A DNA stretch of 64,000 bases, from positions 5,268,501 through 5,332,500 of the forward strand of contig CALNXK010000002.1 of assembly GCA_942486035.1 (NCBI GenBank), written 5' to 3'. This stretch comes from Porites lobata (Eukaryota > Cnidaria > Anthozoa > Scleractinia > Poritidae). The notes below the pieces were generated by a model. It had not been told where the DNA came from. It saw only the letters and a list, made by a program, of their open reading frames with translations, and made no database searches. A program made the translations under genes and the position numbers. The first letter of the stretch is position 1; every line of letters starts with the position of its first letter. Shown here in pieces: positions 12,475-25,200 of this stretch.

Positions 12475-13286
12475 TTTTGTGAGAGAGGCTAGAAGGCTCT
12501 TCACCCGTTTATTGGAAGGCAAAAGGTCAAATGCGGTAATCATGCATACTTGCAAGATCGCATGCAAAATGTACCGCACGTTCGCTGATCAATTTGATTT
12601 TTACAATTATTTGTACACCTTGATCGGTATTATTCACGACTTGAAACTATTCTTGAGCTTCAACATCTCATTTTAACCATATTTGTCACTGTTCTTACCT
12701 TATTTCGCTATCTTTTCTTTAGATTACGTTGACTGCTATATTTGGCCTGTCTTGTTGTTGACTTCTTGCTGTGTTCGAAGAAACTTTTTCAGGACGCTTT
12801 AGTCGCATGATCTTGGATCTTCCGATTCAGCTTGTTACTGAACTGATACTCACTTCCGAAAGGAGTCTCTTTTCAAAATGTAAGATGACTTTGATGATTA
12901 CGAGGGCGTAAAATCAGCCAAAAATAATGACCACAGTTTTTCCACCGCTTCAGTAGTGACGGAAGTTGCAAAATACTATTGGTGTTGCAGAGAATCTTGG
13001 GAAATATTTCTTTCGAACATTCTACGCATGTGTGATATTTTCCCGCCAAAAAAACTGGATCAGGCTTCCGTCTTCGTTTCTTGAAATTTTCACTATTTAC
13101 AAAGTGATTTGATTCACGAAAGCCCACCAACGAGTGTCATTTTGGACAGAATGTGATAAACATTAAAACTGGAAATTATTTGGTGAACTTTGGACCAGAG
13201 AAAACTCATGATAACCAACTCCGGATAATCCAATATGGCGGATGCGAATTAATTGCTACCTTATCGTCAATTTCAAGCGTTAGAAA
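12475..13286. promoter_or_regulatory. Divergent promoter between coiled-coil gene and TOPBP1
   Basis: The two genes are transcribed away from each other from start codons 812 bp apart. A perfect E2F-type site, TTTTCCCGCCAAAA, lies at 13038-13051, about 235 bp before the TOPBP1 start. A YY1-like ATATGGCGGAT lies near 13231. Human TOPBP1 is a known E2F1 target, so cell-cycle control of this gene, and perhaps of its partner, is a reasonable inference. I see no clear TATA box. The ORF in this stretch does not look coding. Confidence 0.6.
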
Positions 13287-16200
13287 ATGGCGAGTGGTGA
13301 AGATCGCGTTCTGAGATTTATTAGCATTGATAACACGAGGGACAGTAATCTTCGGCGGGCTTCGGAAGCTTGCAAAAAATTCAAACTAGATACCGAATGG
13401 ATTTCTTCGGGTGATTTAAAAAATCTAGATTTGAAGCCGAAGAAATCCGTTTTTGTTTTAGAACGTTTTGAAGGCGAAGATTTCGAGTTGTTAAAAGAGA
13501 ATGCTTGCAGTGTTGTTGGACCTCAGTGCCTTTTATCTTGTCTGAAAACAGAAACTGCTCTGCCAAATTTACAGTATCCCGTGTACTCTGTGGCCATGCG
13601 TGGTGCTGTTGTAACATGCACAAGTGTCCCAAGACAGGAAAGGGATCAACTTTATGATCTTATTAAGCTCATGGGAGGAACTGTGTCAAAGGATTTTACC
13701 AATTCAGTGACTCATCTTGTGGCTGGTGAAGTAGGCTCACAGAAATATCGTGTTGCCTGCAATGTAAACAAACCAATCTTATTGCCTGAGTGGGTTTACA
13801 CTTGCTGGGATATGTGTCGTAATGACCACATATGTGCAACAGATGAAGAATTCATGAAGTTGAGATGTCCGACGTTCAAAGGTATCACTCTCTGTGTGAC
13901 AGGGATTGAGGCAGACAGACGCAAAGAAATCAAACGACTTGTTACAGACCATGGCGGAACATATTCTGGGGAACTGAACATGAACACCTGCACACACCTT
14001 CTTGTTGACACACCAAAAGGAGAAAAGTACGAGTTTGCAAGACGATGGAATCTACACTGTGTTTGTACACAGTGGTTCTATGACTCAGTTAAGTCAGGTT
14101 TCTGTCTTGATGAGGCAGACTTTTACACTCTTCCTGATGATGAAAACAACAGTTCTCAAGCTGGGCGAAGAGTATCTTATGGTTTAATTAAAGGTAACAG
14201 TGCTGTTCCTTCTAAAACCAACACTGACAAGAAAATTGCCAATAAGGCTGCTGAAGCGGCATACAAGAGTGCTCAGAAACATGGAGATAATGACCTCTTG
14301 AGTAATGGGAATAAAAAATCATTGTCAAATCAATCGAAAAGGTTTGATAATGTCTCTAGACTAGGAGAAACACGTTTAGATGACACACAAAGCTCAGACT
14401 TTGATGTACGGCTCCAACCTGGTAACATGTTTTTGGATGGATGCAAGATTTATCTAAGTGGGTTTAGTGGTCATAAACTGGAGAAGTTAAGGAAGATTAT
14501 TAACTGTGGAGGAGGGACCAGGTTTAACCAGATCAATGAGATTGTATCTCATGTTGTTATTGGAGACAGAATTGATGCAGACCTTGATTTGTTGAGGAAC
14601 TGTGATTTCCAGGGGTTTGTTGTCACTGTTCAGTGGATTTTGGATTCTGCAAGAGAAGGAAAAAAGTTGTCTGAAGAAGGCAAGTACTGGACAGATTTCC
14701 TTTTTTTAACCCATAGCATTTTGCAGTGCCTTACATTCATTCTGATCACAGTCTCCCCCTTCATCACATTATTAAGTTGTGTTGTCTTAACACTGCAGGG
14801 TTTAAAATAATGACAGGTCAAAGGAGAGTTTTTGGCCAAGATGACCATTTTTCTGAACAAATTTTTCAGCTGGCTTGTGATTTTTACTGGTCAGGTACAT
14901 GGCTTTCAAATAAATAACTCTAAAAATAAAATACAGCAAATTACAAAAACATGGTTATATCATTTGAAAATATTTTAGCTGCTGGCATTCACAAAATTTG
15001 GCGAGTGCAGTACATGTACTGTTTTCGTCGTTTCGCTGTTCTTCAAGATTCATTAATTAATTCTCAGTTTCTCAGTATTCTAACAGTTCAAGTTAATTAG
15101 CATTCACGCGTTGAAATCAGCTCGCCTCTTTCACTTCTACATTTCGAGGATTAATACTGTGATTTACAGAATGATTCGTTGAAAAAGGTAAAAGCCAAAT
15201 ATTCTTATGAGAAATTCGCTCAAATGATGAAAAACCTCTTAGAAAAAACTACTTACACTAGCATGAATTATCTCCGGGTCTTCGTTTCCAAATCTGAATT
15301 CTTCTGTTCATGTCCACTGCTAGCCCAAACTGAATTTTTGAGCTATTTTGAAAAAATAGCTCATATGTCAGTGGTGTGAGCATATGTATCTTTGTGGCTT
15401 TGTATCTTTGTATGTTGGGATGTTTGTTGCAAGAGCCAATAAGGTTCAAGGTACTATGAGTTGATGCTTAGGAACCAATGAGATCTTGGCTTCTATTTAA
15501 ACATGGCATTGGTAAAGGTCGAACAAGGGCACTTTGAGACCGCCATCTTGATTCTTCACAATTTTTTCGTCTTTTATTACGGCTACAGGTGTTTGGAAGA
15601 ATTATTACATTAAATATCTTCATGATTCAAACGCTGTGTACAGTGATGCAGCTGTTTAAGGGTTCATATTTTAGTATGGATGCTGCTTCAAGGCATTTCT
15701 GACCTAATTCAGCGCACGTCAGTATGAGTCCTGTTTCACCTGCTACAACTGGGTAGAGTATAAAAGATCATATATTTTCAAAGCTCTTCCAATGAAGCAA
15801 TAATTGATATTTAGATATAGACTTTAATTCGAAAGTATGCGCCCTATTAAATGTGGTTTTAGAAGGTTAAAAAGGCAGCTTATGTTTGTGAAAGCTGTAC
15901 CAAGTATCGTTAACCTGTAAACAAGCTTTAAAAATATTATTCTCTCGCCTACAAAGTTCAACAGACCTTTTTCATTCTGGCAAAACAAAAAAAAAGAATA
16001 ATAAGTGAATAACAAGATACATCCTTCCTGCATACTAAGTATTATAGTTTCTGAAATGTATTTTATTTAGTAAAGATGCGTAACTTAAGTAGAAACAGTA
16101 GTTAGATACTGTTGCATTGAGTGGAGTAACATGATACAAGTAGAAATATATTTCGGCAGTTTGATAATTTTCGTGGAAGTTAATAAATGTTAGGCTATCA

Positions 16201-19200
16201 ACCTTGACGTTGCATGAAACGTAATTTACTTGCAGATGTTGTAATAAAGCCAAGGTGATTTCTTAAAATCGCTTGAGAAAATTATGTAGTAAAACAATTT
16301 GCCTTTTTTTTACATACGAATTGTAAAAGGGCCAAAGACCAACATCTTCACATGCAAATTGTGTGCATAAGTTATTTTTATAATTCTGTTTACTAGATTA
16401 CTGTGTGATAACTCGAATTCCCTCACGTACGAACCACGAAAGGGGGCAAAGTCCAACACTTTCACGTGCCAGCTGTGTGACTGTACATCTCATGCAGATT
16501 GGCTTTTCACAATAATAATAGTAACTTGGACGTATGAAGACCTGTTTCGTTTAGTAACCAATGCCCTAAAAAAGGCTCTTGTCTTTTAAGAAGCAATAGC
16601 TTCTAAGACATGAAGAAATAAGTTGTCGGAGTTAAAGACTGTCTCACAAATGTTAATAAATGTTAGGTTATCAACCTTGACATTGCATGAAACATAGTTT
16701 AATTGCAGATGTTGTAATGAAGCCAGAGTGATTTCTTAAAATCGCTTGAGAAAATTTTGTAGTAAACAATTTGCCTTTTGTTTTTACGTACAAATTGTAA
16801 AAGGGACAAAGACCAAAATCTTCACATGCAAATTGTGTGCAAGGGTTATTTTTATAATTTTGTTTACTAGGTTACTGTGTGATAACTCGAATTCCCTCAC
16901 GTACGAACCACGAAAGGGGGCAAAGTCCAACACTTTCACGTCCCAGCTGTGTGACTGTATATCTCATGCAGATTGGCTTTTCACAATGATAAATAGTAAC
17001 TTGGACGTATGAAGACCTGTTTCGTTTTGTAACCAATGCCTTAAAAAAGGCTCTTGTCTTTTAAGAAGCAATAGCTTTTAAAACATGAAGAAATAAGTTG
17101 TCGGAGTTAAAGACTGTTTCACTGAGTAGAATCGCACGTGAAAACCTCGTGAATTATGATGTTGCAACCATCTACCTCAATGATAAAAATCCTGGTATTT
17201 TGTAACTATTCAGTATTCGATGAGTCACATTTTGGCTTAAGAAACTCCGAAGAAACCTTAGCGTTTTTCTTCTAATCAACGTTTGGTGAGTAGAAATTTA
17301 TTTCACTTTAACAATTTGTTTAACTTGCACCAGAAATGATGTAACAGGGAAAGACAGAGGAAAGTGAATATATAGGTTGAGAATCAACTCAGCAGAGCGT
17401 TTCGCGTTTTCATTTATGTAGCGCAATACCCAACTTCGCATAACAACCAAATCTACATTTATGATGAAAAAGGTAGATTCATCACTCTTGGTAAGGTTAC
17501 ACTGAAGTATTATAGTTACACTGAAGCATTCAAAATAGCTCATGCACGTGTAACGTGCCTATGTTTAAATTTAGCGCCAGAATGCCCTTAGGGAATTTAG
17601 GGGATGCATCGCTAACGGCAACGGATTTAATTTATAACATGTACACTGAGTAGAGTTGGCTGCATTCTGCGTCTTTGTGAATGCCACTTAGCAAAAATAA
17701 TTATTACTATCTCTCTGAAGAAGAAAAAATTCCATATTTTTACCAGTCAAAAGTAAGCCAGGGCCAATCTAAAATTTGTTTGGCCAGTCAACATGATGAG
17801 CTACTGTCCAAAAAGTATTTTAAGCAGAAGACTTATTTGATTATCATCTGAAAATTAGGCATTAATGTCTTTTTCACCAAAATATTAATGCTTCAACAAG
17901 CCGTGACTTTTAGTGCAGACAGTCCGGAGGAAAACATTTTGTTGTTGCAAGAGTTAAGACATCTCTGACCTCTTCATAATTAGTACAAATTAATTTAGAC
18001 CCTGGGTGCCATCTACCTGTGAACACAAGTGATGTTTTCCTTCACCCCCATGGCAGTAAACATGTAGCAGATTGTGATGTAAATATGCCCCTCATTTCCA
18101 ATGGGAACCCCAGAATTTGAACCCTCTGAGGAATCACTGATTTAGTGATTAGCACACAAGGGTCCAATGATTTTGAGCTACAAAAACAGAGGTATTGATT
18201 ACGGTCAGGCTCAGCATCCTTCATGAACTGGTAATTTCGCCAGAACCAATGTTTAACTGTCTTTTGCAGATTATCTCTGTTCTGATGGGATTCAACATCG
18301 GGAGCTTTCTCCTTCATGCAAGGAAAATGAAGATCCAGAGGAAAAGCTTTTAAAAACGTCAACAAAAAAGGTGGCACCATTACAGAAACTTTCTGATAAT
18401 AAACGAGATGCTAAGATAATGCATGAGGATGATGCATTTGAAGATGATGATGTGTTCCAACAATACTTGCCACACAATATGGACTCTACTGAGAATAATA
18501 ATCATGACACAGAGCAACAAGTCCAGCTGCAGAGTGATGGCGGCCAGGGCAAAGGTAAGTTTAATGCAACCTGAGATTATTTTATTCATGAAGGAAAGCA
18601 GAAAAGATACCTCTGACAAGCTCTTTGATGTTAAGCTGTTAGTTTGTACAAGTCTTACAGATAGAAAAATACATCACAGATGTGACCAATCAGAATGTGC
18701 CGTGGACTGTGTTTGATTTCCCTTCACCTAAATAGATATATTTATGTATATATTTTGTAGGTCAAGTTAAATGCCAGTTCAAATTTTTTCACCAACTCAG
18801 TTGATTCTCTCCTATTGATAAATAATGACAAGGAGACAAATGAAATTGAGAATCAAAATAGCTTACAAAATGTTAACTTGAATTTAATTTTGATGTATAA
18901 CATATATGTGACAGGTCAGAATTAATTATATTCTGGTTAAAATTTTTTAACCTAGGAAGGATGATTCTTAATTTTCTTTGTCTCCTAGCCCTAATTTTTG
19001 AATAATCAGTTCTAGGCAATGAAGATGTATAAGTCACAGTCTGTGTGTCTGTCTCGTGTAAAGGACCGTTTTTCAATAGAGCCCGGTGGGAAACTTGGTT
19101 GGTGCACTGTAAAGCTGAACTAGTCCCTTAAACATTACTTCTGGGATCCCTGGGCTCCTTCTGATTCTTGAAAAAGCACAGCCTTGATGTGTCTGGTAGT

Positions 19201-22200
19201 TTGACCTGATGTGACCTGAAAAGTATATTTTACGACCATTTTTTTGGTTCCACTCAGATCATCCTATTACCAGTACAGATCCTGATGCCACACTTGATGA
19301 AGGTGATGAACCAGAACAGGATGGTGGTTTACTGGAGGGTAGAAGCTTTATAGTGGTTGGGTTTGATGAACATATAGAGCGCCTTTGGCAAATCATAGAA
19401 AGCAATGGTGGAAAGCGAGCCAGTGAGAGGCAAATGGCAGACTTTGCTATTTTCCCTATGAATACAGTTCCTAAAGGTAGAATACAAGCCAAACAATTGG
19501 TAAGACAAATTTTCTATTTGCTCCATTAGGGCTGTTTTTGTGATTGATAATTATTATGTGAAATTAGGCCTTTTTGCATGAACCCCCTCTGTTTCAATGT
19601 ACTAGTATCAGCAGTACTTGGGTTGAATAAAGAATGATCAATGGAAGTAAAGGAACCTCAGATTGAGTCCATGACGGTGATGACATTGGTTGATTCATGC
19701 TTTTTCAGTGTTCCAATATTCTCCTGCAGTGTATTGTTGTTATTTTAGTGTGCTTCAGTTAAGTTTAATATTTACTTTCCTCACCTCATTATTAGAAGTT
19801 TGAAAGATTAAAAATAAAGTTGAAGTGGAAACTAACTCTTGTTTTAGAAGCTGTATGGATGTAATGCACTAGTGCCAGCCAAAGTTGCTGCACTTCAGCT
19901 GGTAAAATAATTTGATGTCTCTTTTCTTATGCTGTAGGCAACATTCTGTTGGTTAGAACAGAGTATAGAATGTGGCCACTTTTTAGCACTAGATAATAGC
20001 TTCCTATTCAAGCCCTTCAGTATTCCCAAGGGATGTCAGCCACTCGAAGGATGTGTGCTGTCGATCAGCCAGTACACAGGAATGGAGAGGGATCACATGT
20101 ATCAGCTGGCTGAGCTGCTAGGTTTGTTTAATTAAAAAAAATAAATGAGTGAATAATGATTTTAAGATAGCACATCTACTTCGTAGTTCTTTGTCAGCCT
20201 GATTCCTGGCTGAATTGGAATTTGGAAATGTTGGTTTTTGAAAAGAGGGGAAAGCCTGAGTGTCCAAGAAAAACCTCGTGTAGAAAAGGAGACATACGTA
20301 CAGCAGCAAATTCAACCCATACATGTATATATGTGGCATTAACGTTACTGGTCAAATTTGATTTCTGGTTAACTTTGATTTGACGTAGGTTGATTCTCAA
20401 TTTCCTTTGTCTCCTAGCCGTAATTCATGAATAATAAAGTTTAGGAGGCAAAAAATTTAAAGTCAATGTTATTTTGACCTGTAGCATAGGTGTTCTTGGA
20501 TTTAAACATCAACTTGATTGGCATTGTAAATACCCTCTTATGCCTCAGCAAATAATTCTTTGTGCTCTTTTGGGAGCAAATTTATTTTGAATTCAGATCA
20601 ATGACGTCTACAAACAAAGTGTATTGAACAATGGATTGTCATTTTAATCAGGTGCCAGCTGTCAAGAATACTTTGTTCGTAAAGCAAGTCGGAACTACCA
20701 AGCAAGCACTCACCTGCTATGCCAAACTCCTGATGGCAAAAAATACTCAGCAGCTGTGAAATGGAACTTGCCTGTTGTTAGTCAGCAATGGCTATTTGCC
20801 TGTGCTGTGAGAGGAACTTTGGTTTCTGTTAGTGAATTCCCAGTTAGCAAAGACCATGTAAGCATTCCTAGTAAAGCTGATGCTAACCCACTGGAGCGAA
20901 TGACAGAAGATAGGTCAAGTTCTAAAGAAAGTACCACCAAGGATGACAGTGAAAGAACTGCACAAGAGGAGGTTGGTATGGAAACAGATTATGTGCTCTC
21001 CACTAAATTGCCTGCTTTGCCACACAAAAAAGAAAATATGATTGCTGTGAATGCTGATAAACCCATTGCTGATGGTAGCAGTGCTCTAAAACAGCCAATC
21101 AAGAGACCATCCATTTACAGTCGTCCATTTAGACCATCATTTGATTTGGCTGATGTAATGGAGGAACTGCAATCTCCAGCATGTGCCAGTCTAAGAAGTA
21201 GGAAGAGTCGTGGTAGCAGAAATAGTTTCCCTCTGGATGATTTCTTTGCTGAGAACATCAAGCAGACCCTCCAGAAATTTGGGACTGTTGCCCCTCCTAC
21301 AAGAGAAGGTGAAGATGATGGAGCTTGGACAGCATATGATGAACAGCAGAGAGAAAAGGTAAATTCTAGGTCACAGCTTATTTGGTTTACTCAACTTTTA
21401 AGATTACAAAATTACTTGTTATTGTCACCTACTATCTTAAATTTGCCACGGTGACTCAACACAGGGACAGGGGATGAAACATGACTTACTTCCCACTTAA
21501 AATGAACCCCTTCATTACCCACCCAGCAAGGTTTTAACCAGGAGGGTGTCCTGCTGTCCTATAAACGCCCATTTTTGAAAGAAATACAAGGAAAATTCAC
21601 TTAATCTCTTATAATTTTATGGGAAAACATGCCTTCTGGATGGGCAGTTTTCAAAGTCTGGCTAAAAGCCTGCCACGCAGACCATGAAAGGTTGTCCCAC
21701 ACCATCAGGGTCTATGTACGCTCCCAACTCTTTACAAACAGCAGTGTGGATTATTTTACATGTCACAAGAATCAACAGTGAAAGAGCTGTGGAATGGGCC
21801 CTACAGTTTTTTGTCCTTATCCGAGAAGACTAGAAGATCTAACCATTCGTAGATGTCACAGCAAAGGCTTCACATTCTCCTCAGTTGATTTACATTTTAA
21901 GACCCTGAGTGTTGGTCCAGCCAGGGTTTGAACCTGTGACCTCCCACTCGGCAGACCAGTGCTTATCCAAATGAGCTAACCACACAGCAGACTCGCTTCC
22001 TCTTCCTGTTCTACCCTGTAAAAAGGCATGTCTCTGATTGCAATTTGAAAGATTTGTTTATCATTTTACTAGCCTACGTATAACATGACCTGGCAAGGTT
22101 CTTTAAAACAAAAATAATTTTTTGTTCAATCATGCATAACTGGTAATTTAAAAAAGAAAAAAAAAAGATAATTTAAAATTCCTGTAAGTGCTTCCCTTAA

Positions 22201-25200
22201 GCTGTTGAATTCTGAATTATTTCTGCAGAAAATGGATGAAACCAATCAAGGGATCCTTGCTGGTATTGTGTTATCAGTCAGTAAAAAGTTAGCTCAGCAA
22301 CAAACAGAGTTTTTTACCTTGGCAACGTCTCTTGGTGCCGATTATCGTTGGCTTTATGATGAGTCATGCACTCATCTTGTTCACCAGGTGACATCATTGT
22401 TTGTCAAGTTGTGATAACTTCAAGGTTTTAGAATTATCAAGCATTAGAATAATATTATTTTCAAAACTTATATAGATGAGTTTTGCAACATTAAGGATAT
22501 ATTTTTTGGCTAATTGGATGTAACAAAGCAGCCTTGTTTGCTTTTTGCCCATGTTCATAAGCCAAAATTAATTTTTTGTTTTTATTTGTGTGTAACTCTG
22601 TCAGGATTGGTCAGAATTCCCAAGATGAGTTAATGGTGGAAATATCTATCCTTGCTGCTGCTGCTGCTTTTCAACTTAATAGCTCAAACTAAAAGCTAAA
22701 GGCCCAGAAAGGAAAATATGCATGGTTGTCTGCGGAACCTAAGTAACCAAAGCAGTCATCAAAGTGTTAATTTGCAACTTTATTTCAGGGGTCAGCCAGT
22801 GACAAAACAAAGGAATACACCCAAGCCAAGGATCAGGGGATTTTCATTGTGTCTCCACATTGGCTCTATGCTTGCCAGGAGAAGAATGAAAGAGTGGATG
22901 AGAGCATGTACCCACACACCTTTAATCCTAAACTTAGTCTTCCTGTGCTTACTACGGGTAGAAGAATGACCAGATCCTCTAAAGCTGTGAGTATGTCATG
23001 CCTCAGTTTCATTTTTGCTTGACTGTTTCAGCTCTTATCTATTTAAAACAAGCTTTGGGATTTTGATGTCCCTCCCCTTCTTTCCTCCCTCCCTTCCCCC
23101 CCCTCCGTCCTCAAAGTCAGGGGTTTCTGCCTTCAATAAAAATTGAAGTAGCCAGCAGCTTTGAACAGTGTAACCGACTGTATCAACAGTCCACATTTTA
23201 AAGGGGTGTCTAGAGGCATGCTCGCTTAGAAAATTTTAAAATTTCAAAGCCCTAATAAGCGATTTCCAGCATTTAGGGGACCAAACTGAGTATAAAAGAG
23301 CGAGCTTTCTAATCAAGAAGATTTAGGTTTTAGTCAAATTTTGATTTATTAGTCACATAATTAACTGGGGCACCCAACGTCAATTTTTGGAAAACATCTG
23401 TGCGGAAGACGATTTGAGGTCTAGAATTTTCGGAACATTTGTTGTAAAATTTCTTGCTTGCCTGCCTCCCCTAGGATTTTCGAACATCTAAAATATGGTA
23501 TAATTGCCAATTTTTAGCGGATTTTTACCCTAAAAAGGTCACCTAGAATTTTCGTGAGCCTTTTTCCTGGCTGAAATTTTCGAAAAGGTAAGTTTTGATC
23601 CCTATAATTTTCGGATCACTAGACTTTTAGCTAAGAAATCCGAACAGATGAAAAATTTTGAGGGGATAAAAACATGCCTATATCTACCGTTTAAATACTA
23701 ATACGTTCAACAATGCTATGTTTAAGTGGTTTTGAACTATATTCTCTTTGGGTGCCCCTGAATTAACTCCTGCAAGCAATGAACAAATGATAATTATACT
23801 ATTAGTTACATACATTTCCGCATGAACAAATTCTACTTTTGCCCATGACATTATTCAAACTAGTTGCTTCTTTTTCGGGCGAAAAAATAGCCGACTTCTC
23901 TGAGCAATGTAGCCGACGCGTTTCGTCGGTCATCGGTGCTTATTGAAACCCCTGCAAAGTTGATTATGATGTGGCTAGTCAGCGTGCAAAGAAAGTAGTG
24001 TCCGATAGTCTGGGGCTAGTGGATTTTGCTATTGGGCTAGTGAATTCTGTTTTAACTTGCCCGACGGGCAAGTGATGTTTTTGAGGAATTCAAAAAACTG
24101 AAGAACTGTGAAATCAATTGTGCTAGTCAAAACGTTTTTGGGGCTACGTGAAATGGCGTCTGGTCTAGCACATGCTAGCTTCAGCTTGCCCGATTAGCAA
24201 GCTGTAAAAATGATTTTCTTTGCACCGTGCTTGTAGAAAAGTTCTATTTTTGAAATTTGTTGTCAAGGTCCTGTGGTGTAACCATTTAACTTAAAACCTT
24301 TTTTGGAGTTCTAGCTTGTCATATCATTTTTTTTTTTCAGTATTTTGCAAAATAAAATTGAAGATTTCTTGAGGGGAATGGGTTTCAGTTGTCTGCAACG
24401 GGAATCTAGCGTTTGTCCACTTATGCTTATCTTTACATGTGTCATAAAGTGGCATTGAAGCTGAGCTTAAAGTATCTTTTTTGAAAACTCTAGTCAACAG
24501 TGGAACAACAAATGTCACCTCAAAAGAAAGTAAACTCAGCCGTAGCTGACAAATGTGATCCAGGTGACTCAGAACAGCCAAGTAAGACAAGTGAAAATGT
24601 GGCAGAGAATGAACGGAATGAAGACATAGCAGATGGGGAACTAGGCGTGGCAGAGAGTACCACAGAAGAGGTGCAATGTGATCCTCAAATGGGTGCTGGC
24701 ACTTTGGAATCACTGGAAGCAAGAGTTGAAGCTATCATGGGTGCTACCAAGGTATACTTGCCATCAGGAAAATGTTATTAACATGTCAATACATCTTTAC
24801 TTGGATGTTTATTTGTTTAGGCAGTCACTACGGTCAAACTTGTATTAAGCAGTCACCCTTGGGGAATAGATCGAGACTTTTAAACCCCATTTACGCGCGC
24901 TAAAAAAATGGGCACGGCACGCCAAATTTTTGGCATCGTGCCTCGTTTACCCGTGCCGAGAGGCACCACTAAAATTTTGAGCACTGGTGCCACACTACAT
25001 TTGGGACCGATACGTTTACACGTCGAAAATTGGGAGTGCCGTGCCTTAAAATCGTCAACACGGTGCCAAAAATTTGGCGTGCCGTGCCGATTTTTTTAGC
25101 GCGTGCAAATGGGGTTTTAGATGTATGGACGAGAACGACTCAGGGGCACCCAACGACAATTTCTGGAAATTATCTGTTCGGAAGACGATTTGAGGTCTAG

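Noticed and set aside
22718..22969. 83-residue ORF overlapping TOPBP1 exon 7
   Set aside because: It is in a different frame from the exon. The BRCT6 continuation in the spliced frame is clearly the coding one.
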